Origin: Lepidodermella squamata
Taxonomy: Eukaryota > Gastrotricha
DNA length: 64,000 nt
NCBI GenBank assembly: GCA_047495785.1
Contig: JBLDXI010000074.1
Span: 620,001-684,000, forward strand
Direction of reading: 5' to 3'
In this document: positions 37,644 through 50,900 of the stretch, piece by piece
How positions within the stretch are numbered: position 1 is the stretch's first letter
Layout of the letters: each line of letters begins with the position of its first letter
The notes under the pieces: model-generated
Database searches by the model: none
What the model was told of the DNA's origin: nothing
The model's input: only the letters and a program-made list of their open reading frames with translations
Made by a program: the position numbers and the translations under genes

Positions 37644-40600
37644 TCACAAGTCAGTTTCACGGCTTGAAGCCAACGGAGCCCTGGGCCCCGGTGAGTCGGT
37701 TTTAAACCTTTGAACTTGTTCAGAAATCGTCGGCACACTAGGCACGTAAGACGTGGCTGAGGGCGCCGAAAAGCTCGAACTCCTCTGGCCAGGCAAAATG
37801 GCGCCTAATAAAGGGTCAACATTAATAACAGGAGCCTGCTCAGAAACCCGTCTGGCTGGGTACTGGCCCGAAGTTCCAATCAACTTCTTCGCAACCGATT
37901 GATGCGATGGCAGCGGAATTTTCGACGATAATAGCGACGAATTTGTTGAGATTAAAGAAGATTTTCGGTCGCTTGAAGATTTGCTACTCCGGCGAGATTC
38001 AGCCGTGTTTTCCTTCTCGGCCTGAGCTTGCATAACAACTGAGGTTAGGTCGACATTTTCCGGCTTTGTAAATTGCTTCGAAACGCCCATCGAGCCAACT
38101 GATAGCGGGATGTCAGCGTAAAAACTCGGTTGAACCGATAATTGATGAATTAATTCGGCGTTTGTTTTGTCACCCTGGAATGCGGTGATCGGGTAATTTT
38201 CTTCCGAACCATCCGGGCTTGGCTTTTTCGACGTATTCCCGCCGGCTTCGGGCGATATGTACTTAGCAACCGCGTCTTCAACTGTTGCAGCGAGGCGAAA
38301 CACATCTCCAACGCCCATTTTAGCCATTTTAGCGGCTAGAGTCTCGCTAACATTCGCGAACATGACGTGTTTGTTGAGTTGGATTGCGGCTAGGAGGAGG
38401 CCACGAAAAGCTTGCAGGCCGGTAAAATCGATTCCAGTGACGAATTGGCAATCGATAAGAATGTATTTTTCCTTCACTTCCTCCAATATGGCCATTATCC
38501 GATCCAGAAATTTATCGGCACTTGGGTATCTGCAAAATGAATTTTGAAATTTTTTAAAACTCCATTTTCCTATTTAAATTTGGAATAATTTTTGCTCGCT
38601 GAAATTTCATTTTCATACGATCTTCAATCGATGAGAATTCAATAAAATTCACCAACAAATTTTACGACATAAAAAATGACAAGAATTTCTAAAAATCATT
38701 ACTTCATTCCATATGGAAGTCGAACCATCGCTACTTGCGCCTCAGTGGATCCTCCAGGAAGATTAATCGTTTTCGCTTCGACCAACATTCGCATTTTAAC
38801 AACAGGCCGAAGAAAGGTTCTGAGAATAGTCAAAATTATGGAAAAATTCAGAAGAAAACAAAACTCTTACAGCATGTTAACGAGAAGGCAAATGATAATT
38901 CCATAGGCTGAAAGAAAAAGATGTTCACCAAAAACATAATAGATGGTGTCAAATTCATACCAATGTCGTAGAATAGACAGATAAGGAAAGTAGCGATGAA
39001 AATCGCGAAATCTTGCCGATGGGTCGTCCAAAGGTGTTTCAATATTACAAATTCGATGAGATTCAAGGCCGCGCATATAATAATGGCTGATAAGGCAGCT
39101 TTTGGCACGTATTGTACAATTTCTGCGTCAAAAGAGCAATACATTTTAAGATATTAAAAAATATCAAAATGAAAAATTATGCGAGAATTTCAAAATTTCG
39201 AAAATTAACCTGTGGCTGCTCCGATAACTATCATCACAACAGTGGCTGTAATTAGACTGGCTAACATGGTTCGAACTCGGCATAAATCATTCAAGGCGCT
39301 TCGAGTAACCGCAGCCGTTACAGGGACACCTAAAATTTGAATGAATTGATAAATGCTATTTTTTTACAATTCTACCCTACCTGGCAGAAAGCCCTGGAGA
39401 AAATTTGCGATTCCAATGCAGAGCAGTTCTTGCGATGGTTTGATCCGATAGCCATTTTTACGTCCGAGAGCTTTCTCGATGGCAAAGAGTTCCAAACTGG
39501 CCATTAGGGTTATAATAACAAAACCAGGGGCCAACTCTTCCAATAACCTAAAAAATAGAAATAAAACAATATTTATAAAATATTTTCAATTTTTGGAGTA
39601 TATAAATTTTCTTAGTAATGGAATGAAAAAATAAATAAAAAATTGAATACTATTCTGAAAAATGCTGACTTACTCAATTGCTGGTTTCAAAACAGCTGGC
39701 TCCGTATCGCGGTAGAAGTACTTATCGCCAAACGGACTCAATCGATAGGCAGAACCACTCGCATTCGTCAGGTACAATTTAGGCAGCTTCATCGGCGGAA
39801 ATCCGGGTGGTATTTGCCCGACTAGGGTGATTTTAATTTCGGGCGATGTCATTCTGAGGTAGTAAGACATTGGAATCGCAACGCCGAAGAGCATCACGTT
39901 CCTCGCTGCCGAAGCCATGTGGAGAAATTCCGTTAATATTGTAATTGATAACTTCGTTTTTTCGGACAGTTTTTTCTCTTTCGTATTTTTATCAATCACC
40001 CATATCAAAACTTTCGGCATAAACTGAAAATAAAAATGATAGGAAAATGATGAAATTTTAGAGAAACAATTCACCTGCATGAAAAATAGAAATGCGATCG
40101 CTGAGCAGCCAATCAAAGCATCGTATTTACTAAAAAATTTCAAAAATGTTACAAATTAAAATTTTGAAAAATTGAAAAATTACTTCATATTATCAAAATT
40201 TTCGAAGAAAAACCTCAGCTGTCGAACAAAAACGCCAGGCGGTCGATAATATTTCCCTTTCAAGCCGACCAGAGTCTTCAGAAATTCAGAATTCGAAGGT
40301 CAGATCAACAACAAATTTCGAAAAAAATTAATCAATTTTTTGTACCGCAATTTGACTTGCTGCAATGGCAAATCCCGAAGCTGAAGTAAACCCGGCCACA
40401 ACAGGTACTGAAAATAAAGAGACCAAAAAGCCAAGCCGTAAAACGCCCATGATAATGAGTAGAACTCCAGTGAAAAGAGCTAAAATAGTCGAACACGTCG
40501 GATCGCCGGCTTCAACTAGATAATTAGGCATAACTGATGCGGTCAATTGGCCGCTGAGCATCGATAATAAGGCTGATGGTCCTATAGAAGCGTCTACAAA

Positions 40601-41078
40601 ATTTCAAACGTTATATCCACTGATTTTTCGAAAAAACAACTCAACCTTTCGCAGTTCCCATAACTACGGAATTAACAGGAAAAAATTACGAAAAATCACA
40701 GAAAATGGAAAATAATTACAAAAATAAATAATCATCCCCATAAAGCAGCTGTAGAGGCCATATTGAGGGGCAACATTTCCCAACTGAGCATAGGCTAAGC
40801 TTTGAGGCACAGCCGTGAGCCCAACCTAAAAACGAGAAAATGTAAGAAAAATCATGAAGAAATCATAAAAATGTACCGTTAGTCCAGCTATTATGTCGTA
40901 TTTGAGATCGCGCTTTACGTCATATTTAGGCAGCCATGTTATGACGGGGAAAAGTTGGAGGAAAGTCTTCTTCCAATCGATTGATCGAAATTTATCGCGA
41001 ACCCCTCTGAATAAAATGTATAAAGTGATTTTTCGTGAGGGATTTTTTGTGAGCTCACCCGCAGCAGCCATCAGCCAT
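37644..41078 (-). CDS. SLC26 family anion transporter (SLC26A11-like), copy B
   Basis: Tandem paralogue of copy A, same strand, about 1.8 kb upstream. Fourteen exons: 41059-41078, 40877-41006, 40720-40825, 40646-40663, 40346-40593, 40184-40275, 40075-40129, 39674-40023, 39381-39547, 39210-39329, 38961-39122, 38871-38907, 38703-38819 and 37644-38529, giving 835 residues. The first 13 exons have exactly the lengths of copy A, so the pair arose by duplication after the intron layout was set. It shares the MADGCCG start, the core motifs (VPQSLAYAQLGN-type block, LRLGFLVSLFSVPVVAGFTS), the STAS domain and the ETDL terminus. The Ser-rich linker after STAS is the most diverged part. A polypyrimidine-AG lies 3 nt before the ATG. 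Confidence 0.92.
40646..40663 (-). other. 18-nt microexon in SLC26 copy B
   Basis: Encodes the same MGTAK segment as the microexon in copy A, with one or two synonymous differences, between acceptor ttccgtag and donor GTTGAG. Confidence 0.85.
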
Positions 41079-44000
41079 GGCCTGATAGCTGAAAGCTGAT
41101 TTTCAAATCTCAATATAATTTGTGCTGAAAGCTGAATTCAGTTATAAATCGGTTTTAGGTGTAGATAAGTATTAGCCACTATGAGATAAAACTGGCTCGA
41201 TGTGTGGCAAATAAATAACGAAGCCACGCCGCTTGCTTGATGTGAAAACACGCACCGCACGCTGTGATGGCATTTGCTAGTTGTATTGCGGATTTTTTTT
41301 CAGATGGAAATCGTTAAGATGGACTCTACTAGCTTTTATTAGCGCGAGTACCTTTCCTTATTTGTGACCAGTTCAGCCCATCATTAATGGAAGTATACAT
41401 GCACGCGACATGTCCTGATTATATGTGTATATATCGCCTTGTTAAAAGTGTCCCGTAAAAAAACTGGGCCGCATAACGCGCGCGCGCGCATTATAATGCA
41501 CACCTGAATGAATGTATGCGCGCACTGGGAATATTGTTATTTTTCGCGCGCGCGTACAACTTTTTACGCTATCGGTAGTTTTAGCCGCGAGTGCGTATCA
41601 CGTGAATGGCCGAGTGCGGCGAACGTGCGCAAAGTCCTCAGATGCGCGACAAACATCCGGGCGTGTCGCGTGAAATCTGGGCCAAGTATAGCCGGTGGGT
41701 CTTAATTTGAAAATATCAGATGTTGCTAATTGGTTCGATTACAGGAAATACAGACGCTACAACAGAATAAGAGATGTCTCTCGCCTCAATTCAAATCAGA
41801 AAGGTAGATCAGCAGGACTATAAAATTAATATTAATACTGAAAATTAATATCGTGAGAAAGGTGACTTCAAAGGAAATAGGGTACCGTCGACGAGATTGG
41901 TACCGTCAAACGGGGCACTTACACTTACACTTACACTTTGCCATTCAAAAATTGGGCGACTAAGGCGACTAAGGCACTAAGAATTTAAACGATGGCTCGG
42001 CAAAGACCTATTGAGTTGGGTATCGTTGGATAGCCTGTATAAACGGCTGTCTGAAAATGACGATTGTACCTGTTCAACTGCAATTATTCAAGCCGAAGTT
42101 GCCCAATTTTTCATGCTAAACTATAAAAGTCTGACCCAACCGAACCGAAAAGCTGCATACAAAATACCTAGTATAAGTAGAACGTTTAAAGAATTTTGGA
42201 AAATTTATGCTTTTGGCGCAATTTTGCAAACAACTGCTAAACGAAACTCGAAACAGAGATCAAAATGGTAATCGTAGGTATGCAGTTTTGGATGGCCAAA
42301 ACCAGGAAAATTAGCAAGTTATGTTATAAAGTAGCACTTCAATAAACACCCATCCTCTGAGATAAAATTAAAAGATTGGACCTAGGCTAAGTGCCTTAGA
42401 TTTATGGATACTTATGCACTTAGTTAGAATTCGAACACCGAATAGGATTGTCAACGTAAAATTAGGCGTTATCAGTAACATTTCTCATCAGGAACAAATG
42501 TACCCAAAAGGTGCCTATTTATTACTTTATGAGCCGTTTTTAGAAAAAGGAAATATCAACAGCAAACAGGGAATTAATTAATTTAGGTTGGATCAAACTG
42601 CAAGTTTACAATATACTGAACGATAATGAAAGGGCTAGTTCAAATCTTGTCCAAAACTGAAGATGTTAGGCTGGGAGATTATTTGAAATTTGTTATTGAG
42701 TATCATATCACAGTGATACGGACAGTGAAGTGAACTGGGTGAACCAGGCGTTTTATTGCACATGAGCGATACCGAAGAATATGCGCGTTTTATTCGCGCC
42801 TTTAGTTGTTTTTTCTCCTCGGGTACAGCACACTTGTTTGGTCAGCCTTCCGCTGACTCTTAATTAAATTCCCGTATTGAGATGCCAAACAGTCATTATC
42901 AACATGCTTATATCAAGGAATTAGATGTTATTACAAAACTGGGATCAACAAAAGCGTTGCCCCAGTATTCAAGTTTTTTATTCTCATACCTAACAAGCTA
43001 GTATAAGCTAGCCATTCATGCTCATGCTACGAATTAAAACATTAAACGAATTAAAAAATAGGATTGTCAAGTGGATTTGCTTCATCTTTATACCAAAAAT
43101 TAAAAATTAACACAATTATTTTTGAAATTGTAATTTTTTGGAAAAAATTAGTACAATATCATTTTTCAGGGAATTTATAATCATCAATATTTATTTTAGT
43201 CATTATCAACTTCCTGTTGTTTTCACAAGAACTACTATCAAAATGAAACTTCATTATCATTACTGCAACTGCATTATTTGGATCTCAGCCATTTTTTTCT
43301 TGATCCTGTAATGCAATATTCCGCAAATAGAAAGCAACTTTTATATAAGAAATGTATTACGCATTTTATCTTGCTATTATGTAAATTGCGCAATCGCTTA
43401 CAATGGCATATACTACGTCACTGGCTTGCCTCGAGATACACGTATTACAAGCCTTTTCATCTCATAATAGCACTCACGCTCAATTTTTGTGTCGTCATTT
43501 CACATAGGCTCACACTGTAATAACCTCGAAGTTTACATGCTTCGAGTACACGCCTCTTTTTTGCCCCGTGAAAAACACCTATGCATATAACACAACACAA
43601 GTTGGCTCGAAAAATCCTGATGCATTGTAGAACACACCGCCAAAAACGGGAAAAATTTACATTTTTTCACGAAAAAAACACGCAGCCAAACCACTAGTTT
43701 TATTTTTGACTCTATCGAGTAACCTGAGAGAATAATCTTTAAGCCTGCTAGAATTTATCCAATAATTATTATAATAGGCTATAAATATTCTATAGCCTAC
43801 AAAATAATCGTGCGTATTACGCAGTATTTACAATTTTTGAGCCAAAAAAAGCGCTCGCATCGATTGATAGAACGGCTAGAGGGAGTGGATGCGAATAATA
43901 CTAACACTATAGAAAAGTCTGCGTATTTTACGGCGCATATAGCCACTCTCAATATAAAAAATACCGACCGTTGATTATAGGCGCATAAGTTCATTCAGGC

Positions 44001-44115
44001 GTGAATTCATGCTATACAAAGCGCCAGATTTTTGTATCGCTACACTCACTTCGCTTTTTTCGTGACCCTTAAAAATTGTGTTTTACTTATTATAGAATTT
44101 TTTATACAATATAAA
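41079..44115. other. 3-kb intergenic region upstream of SLC26 copy B
   Basis: No gene supported. Notable pieces are alternating CG runs at about 41477-41490 and 41546-41553 in a CpG-rich patch that may be the copy B promoter, short cttaca repeats at 41918-41937, and the 18-bp word at 42018-42035 shared with 31789-31806. ORFs here (for example 42011-42271) have no recognisable domain. Confidence 0.5.
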
Positions 44116-44319
44116 ATGGACAAGAAGCAGGAGTCAGCCTCGAAATCTCAAGAATCAACAGCATCGAACCAGCAAAATGCAACCTCAAACTCCGGCGAAA
44201 GTCACACTGAAGTCATTGATCGCGCCTTGGCGAGCTATTTCGAAAACCAGAAACAGTCACACCGCGAAAAACTGGCTCATTACGACAACGACAGCTCGAA
44301 TACGGTGAAAGCACACTGA
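44116..44319 (+). CDS. hypothetical small hydrophilic protein (67 residues)
   Basis: Single ORF starting MDKKQESASKSQ, rich in Ser, Gln, Asn and Lys and free of cysteine. It ends with an acidic/basic helix-like stretch (EVIDRALASYFENQKQSH). Its base composition and codon use are like the neighbouring coding exons and unlike the AT-rich surroundings. A polypyrimidine-AG lies 20 nt before the ATG. The reading frame is also open upstream to a Met at 44032, but that part is hydrophobic and AT-rich like non-coding DNA. I do not recognise the family. An AATAAA-type signal occurs near 44570. It could be a real small gene or an exon of a longer one. Confidence 0.45.
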   Translation: MDKKQESASKSQESTASNQQNATSNSGESHTEVIDRALASYFENQKQSHREKLAHYDNDSSNTVKAH

Positions 44320-44933
44320 ACAATCGTTGTCAAAAATTTATATTTTATACCGCCGCGAAACGCAAAAATGCAAACTTTTATTAACTGATTATATGGATAC
44401 CGCCACACTCCTTGTTTCTTTCTGAAGTGGACTATGAATCAGTTTTTACTGCATCAGTTTTGCTTCTACCGTAACTTTTTAGAAATTTTTATGGTAGATG
44501 AAGCTCTCTTAGTCCCGGTTCGCATTTTCTCGTGTTTTTTCGTGTCAGCGATATTATATCGTTTTGTTTTTAATAAAATCAAATAAATTTTTGCAAAACA
44601 AAGACCCTTTTGCTTCGAAAATTGAATCACGAATTCAATTGAGTAATTAAATAATTTTATCATTTCACGGATGGGAGGTCAAGACGTATCATCTGAAAAA
44701 TAATTCGAAATGGGAAAAATCCTCGGATTAAACAAAACCGAGCAAGCCAAGGCCTACTTCAATTTCCTTTTCAATATTTTCGATATTGTAAAATTTCAGA
44801 GGCAGAGAAAAACCCTTTACTTCCACCAAAAATAGGACTCAAAAATTAACAAAAATTGCTACGCTTAGAAATATCACCAATTTTATTATAAATCCCGATA
44901 ATTCAGATAAAAAACGAGTTCTAGTTGAAAGAA
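44320..44933. other. convergent intergenic region
   Basis: AT-rich 3' flanks of the small ORF (+) and of the DNA-PKcs-like gene (-). An AATAAA for the latter lies at 44882-44887 on the minus strand. Nothing else is visible. Confidence 0.55.
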
Positions 44934-47900
44934 TTAGACGTAACTTTGCCAGCCACTGTACGCCAAAGCCAATAACGATCGATTAGCAGCCATTTGGATA
45001 AGCTCAGCAACCAGATTTTCAGGCATTGTCACCTGATTCAGAGCTAAATTGTTTGTTTTAATTTCCGAGCTCGATCCATCATCCTCATTGGATAACGCAG
45101 TATCCACCGGCAATGTTGCAAAAGCCGTGCTGGGCATAAAACTCTGCAGAGTTTGCGGCTCCATTTTCACGTCAGAAGGTCCAATATTCCCGAAACTATC
45201 ACCAGATTGACTAGATACTGGTCTTTCAGCACCATTTTCTGAACTTTTACCCACCATGCAGGCTAGCAAAAATCGCTGCCAGATCGCATTTCCAGATAAT
45301 TTAACCTGGGCTCCATTCATTTCGACAGGAATCGAAACCACCGATAATTTGTTATTACATGCCAATAAATGATTGAAAATCGAAATCGGAGACGAACGAA
45401 GTCGTGAATTTATTCCGATTTCAACCGAATTTTCACGCCTATTTTGACGTTGATGGAGAGAAATCGCCGCATCTAAACTGCTGCTACCCGTTGAAACGAA
45501 GTTTTTGACCACTCGAGTCATTTGTCTAGCGAAACGACCCTGTTCGCATGGCCAAATCAGAGTTCTGAGACTGGAAGTTAGTCGGAATGGGACCAGCTCA
45601 GGTACGGCTAGCTGGCTAGTCGCTGATCCGTAGGCATAACCGAAGTCAACTCCGACGAAAATGGGCGATTTCGAAGCTCGAGGCGGGACAATTAAAACAT
45701 TTTTAAGGTGGCGATCGCCGATTCCAAGTAAATAGTGGCAAATCGAGGACACAGCGTAGGAATCGACTAGCTGAAGCCTGTTCTTATGCGACTCATTAGC
45801 ATCAGCTGAAAAGTTCAAAAGCGACTTCCTCAAGCAATCTACATCGATTTGCTCACGTGTAACTTGCATTGTCGCTAATTGATCAGGACTAGCTAGCGCA
45901 GCTAAATTCGTATAATCCGACAAATTCAAGGGTTGATTTTGGCCAGACTTCGAATTTCCAGTCAATTTATACAGTAGCTCGACCGCTAAACGATCGGCCC
46001 GACCTCGAAACTTTAATTTTTGGGATTCAGTCATAGAACTCGGGTAGACGAAATCGCTAATTGGCTGAGATCCATCGATCCACTCCAAAATTCCCAATTC
46101 ATGCGTCAAAGGGCAGACTGAAAACGAGGACATGGCAAGTAAACAGCCCAATTGATGGCAATTTTGGTCGACTGATTTAGTCAATAAAGCCGCCATGGTT
46201 CGCAACATCAGCTCAATATGCTGGTCTTGACCCAAGTTATCGCCGCTTTTGCATAACAACCGAGCCAATTTTCCGTTGCTCAACCTCAATTCGATGCGAA
46301 CTGGCCTTCGCAGTGATTGGAGGACTACAGCTTCATTCGAAAAACCAACGACAGTGACGTCACAAGGCAACCACGGCAAATTGAACGAATCGTTTGTGAA
46401 TTTCGAAAACCAATCAAGCGAATCCAACTTGAAATTACCGGGTGTAAAAGTCGAATTAGATAACGAGGATAAGCCATTTTCAATAAAATCACAGGTCGAT
46501 TTAGCTCCATTATTTTTCAAATCAGACCAAAGTTCACGAGCAAAAATCGATTCGGGGTTAGAATGATTGAAATTATGAATGGAATATGCCGCTTGATTTG
46601 GAAATATTTCGCAATATTTGCGTATTGCGAGCGACAAAACCTCCGAAAAATGCGAATTTTCGGACGCAGAAGCCAGCGACAGCATTAAAGGCAACCATGG
46701 ACCGACTATATCAGGCTGTTTTCGGGTCGATTCGACAAAATTTACAAAAGCTGAGCAGAAATTGTCGAAAGAATCGGGCGATTCGAGCTTATTCAAGGCA
46801 TCGAAAAGTGGAGGCAAATATAGGCAGGTGTTGTCAAGGCCTAATTTCCGAACCTGGTTAGTCAAAGCCCTCAAATACAGCAAAATCACTCTTTCAAACT
46901 CAATTTCGTTGAAATCGTGTTTCACAGCGAAATTAAGGAGTAAACTAGCCGAATTTAGCTCGGACTCACCTTCACTGGTCAGAAGGCAATTTTCCAGGAA
47001 ATCGAACGAATTTTCCGAATTAGTCACGGCTGAAATGGAATTCAAAGCCTTCTCGCGATCATTTTCGTCGCTTATCAATTCAGCGCATTCGAAGCATCGG
47101 GCTATCAACCGGAAATAATCACTTTTCAACGAACTTCTGGCTTGATCGAGGGCTATACGTCTCTTCGCGAGTTCTCCAGCAACTTTCGGCAATAATTCGG
47201 CTAATTTTGACGGGGTTGCTAACAATGATTCGACTCGAAGAGGGGCCAAATGAGTTTCAGCGTAAGCCAAGGTAAATTTCAGCCCAGACAATGGGTCCTG
47301 TTTGAAAGTTCGACCGAATTTCCGATAGCAATTTTCTAGACTCGAAAGAGCGGAGCTAAAAGCATTCTGACTGGTCAACGCTCGAATTCGTGTAATTTTC
47401 ACTTGAAATAAATCTTCGTTCAAATCGGATGAAAATGCCTCTTGAAAACAATCAAGCAAATTCCATGAGGTTAGGTCAGCATTTTGACTCAATTTCAAAA
47501 CTTTCCGCTGCGAGTTGATGAAACAAATTAACTTCATTTGATCGATAGTCGAATTATTCGATGTTAAATCGCTACCGAGCAGCAAATATTTTGATGCACT
47601 TGATAGCAACGACGAAGCTCGATTTTTAAGATGAATCAACTGGTAACAAGCCGCGAGTGGAATCGCGCATTTCGCGACATCAACACCGCCGCTTTGTTTG
47701 AACAACGTGAACAATTCGTCGAGATTTTTCGATGAAGCTTCGTCCTCTGATTCGACGCCTTCGAGAAGAACTAAGCATTTTGCGAGGACTAGTTGGGAAA
47801 TTGCCTCGCTTCGAAGGCTTGATGACGTCGAGAGCTGAAACTGTTGACCTGCCGTTGCGCTGGTCGAGTTCATAGTCTGCGCTTGATGATACGAATAGGA

Positions 47901-50900
47901 ATTGGCCAATTCTTCGGCGACCGTAGCCAACTGCTTCCAACTACCAAGGCGGGCCTAAAAAATAACAAAATATTTTTCCAATTTCATGTCATCAAATTTG
48001 GAAAAATTTGAAATAAAATTGAATTAATTTTGAATTAATTTGAATTCAATTTTTTAACTGTTGAAATATTGGACTAGTGTGAGGATTGATTGAAATGTCG
48101 TGTCAACGGAGATGTGGCCCTTTCCTTGCCCCGGCGAAGATTTAGAGCTAGTTCGCGCCTTTTTTCCGAAATCGCGCAAATCCCGAGCTCAGCAACCCGT
48201 TTACTTTGAATTCCGATCAGCAAAATATTGATACTGCGGCGTGTTCGGATATGGAGGTCACTGTTAATGCTACCTCGGAGTAACTCGGTCGAGCTTAAAA
48301 TCGCCGAGGTGCTCGGATTCGTTCTTTCATCAACAGGTTTCAAGCAATGCCTGGTCCGAGATTTCGACTTCGTTCAGAATGTCAACGTTTTCACCAAATT
48401 CACCAAGGTTCACCAAATGTCTGAGTCTGACTACGTAGGTCTAAACATTTCGAAAACAACGAAGTCGGTTCTTTCCGATCCATTATCTCGGCACCTGCTT
48501 CGAACCTACTCACTGCGGTCTTTCTCATCGCGACTTGACAGTTACCATGTTATTCTCATAGATTGGCAGCGATATTTCAGAGCCGTTCAATGCGACAGCT
48601 GGCGTGAAGAAAGGTGATCCTCTGTCACCTTAGCTATTCTGCATTTTTATTGACAATTTGGAAGACGACCAGAACATCACGACTGAAATCAATAAGTACC
48701 GAGGGCATGAGTCAGCCCTAAAATTTTTGTTCCATGAAGGTCCCCGAGCTCTAATCTTAAAAATGGCAGCAAGCAATTGCTGTCCCCTAAACTTGTCGCG
48801 GGTCTTGCTAAAAAATTTCAACATGGCTTATAATTTCATTTCTTGTTTGAATAGGTTGCCTTTACGGCTGCTGCGCCCGGCGCCTATCACTTGATACCGC
48901 AATATCGCGATCGCCGGGGAAAGCGACGTAGAACTTGGACGACTCATGAACAGTACTGCCGACCCCCGTCGACAACCTAACGCCCATTATCGTGCGTTTT
49001 CCAACTCGCACGAAGCTGCCCGAAGCTGCCGATGGCCCGGCGTACCACACGCGGGGGGCGGCTAGACGCCTCTAACGAATTGAGAATTGAGAATTGAGAA
49101 TTGATATCTTCTAATTGTTCTCCCGTAGCGAAGAAGCTACTGCCTAAACACCTGACGAGGTGGAGACCTCAGGCGCGAATGGCAAACGGAGCCATCATCA
49201 TTGAACTAATCGAGGACGCTCGAAGATCAAAGGAGAGAATCCTGACCGAGACCAAGTACTGGAAAGCGGATCTGAGAGCAAGTCCCGTCAAGACTGGGCG
49301 CATGCGAGATGTGGCAGACATCCTCGCGGAAGAGAAGAGAACGCTTGAAGTACAGGGCCTTCTTCTGAAGAAGCTAAATAAAACTATTTTAAAACCACAT
49401 TGCGAATCAATTGTTGAGAGTATTAAGTCCTCTCACGACAGGCGGTTAACGTCGCGACTGTCTCTTGCGAGACGTTCCTTCACACAGATACTCCGGCAAA
49501 TTTCTAGAGGCTGCCTTTCAACACCATTTCAAGGGCGGAAGGTTGAACTTTCATTCGAAATCAGATGAAAAGCGTCTTTTTTAGAAAACTTTTCACAATG
49601 AAACCGCCTCGTTGAAGAGCAAATATTTTCAGTTGGTTTCTTCTATTCAAGTTTCGAAGCCTATTGAGGTCATTTCCGCTTGTCATATTAAATCACCGCA
49701 TTTTACAGAGCGTTTAAGGACCAACCCATGATAGCGCATCTTAGCGCGAAAATTAATGCGATATTCGAAATCTACGCATCATGTTAGCTTATAATTTGAA
49801 GTTATTTGAAGTTATTTGAAGTTTATTTAAGTTTATTTAAGTTTATTTATTTATATATTTATTGAAGTTTCAAGCTAGCCGATATTTTTCCAAGTTTCCA
49901 GACGAAGTTTCGGTATTACTTCATACATACCCTGTACTGTTCCCTATATTAATATTATCTCACTAATAAACTAATAATAGGTCAAGTACTGTAAAAATAC
50001 GTCAACTTTTTGCAACTAACCTTATTTTCGATTTGTGTCCAATGCCCAAGAACAATCGGCCCCTTATCGGCCATGTTAAACCAGGCACAAAATGGGGTGT
50101 GCCTTTAGGCGAAACCGATAAATAACTCGACATAAATATAGCCAATTATGACAAGAAAGACAATAATGAAAAGTTTCCGAGCTCTTCAGTCAGCGAATTT
50201 TGAAACGCGGAAACCTGCCAATATTACGCTGAAGGCACAAAACGTTCCGGCCCTGCCCACGCAATCAGGGTTCAGTTGAGGTTCAGTGCCCTCGATCTGC
50301 CTACATGCATTACTCGCTTGCTCTGTCGATAATACTACACAAATAACGAAATCAACTCACCAGGCAGGACATTTGGCCAGATAGCAGCAGTTCACTCTGC
50401 CATGCGCTGCCTAGGTCTTCTTGATCAGAGAATAGCGTTGAGGCTGCGGCTGAAAACGGCGAGTCTGATCGACCAGCCGGGGCTAGGCCACTGGCAGCTG
50501 ATTCGTAAGACGCGCAGGCTAACAGCCACGAATTCGCCGCTTCTTCTTGCAGCGCTTTCAGTAGTATTTCAGAAGAGTCGGAGTGAAGTGACCACGATTC
50601 GATTACAAACTTGGCCAGACCTAAAGACAGGTAAAATTATGTATTACAGATCACAGATAAAACTGAACTAATTACTATCCCGTTACCAAATATTCACGAA
50701 GTATAGTGTCTACTATACAAGCACTATACAGCGACAAGCAAATTTTCGGGTTTCAACCAGATCGAAAATTCAAGACAGGTCACGAAAAATCGGAACAGAC
50801 TCCAGCGATTAGCAAAATAATATAACTCCCCGTCTCTGAAGAGGGCTTACTACAAATCCCGCGACCAAGTGACAAAAGAGACGAATCGGTGGGTATGCAA

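Larger units (their letters stand above)
47955..50360 (-). other. long intron of the DNA-PKcs-like gene (2406 nt)
   Basis: It contains a broken LINE reverse transcriptase piece at 48565-48705, short tcaccaa-type repeats at about 48393-48420, an aattgaga tandem at 49076-49103, tttgaagtta/tttaagtt tandems at 49793-49870, and a 155-codon plus-strand ORF at 49101-49568 that I cannot identify and that may be repeat-derived. Confidence 0.7.

Noticed and set aside
42011-42271. 86-codon plus-strand ORF upstream of SLC26 copy B
   Set aside because: AT-rich, no homology I recognise, and its start overlaps a possible dispersed repeat.
46249-47118. Plus-strand ORFs opposite the DNA-PKcs kinase exon
   Set aside because: No domain, and they overlap a clearly coding minus-strand exon.
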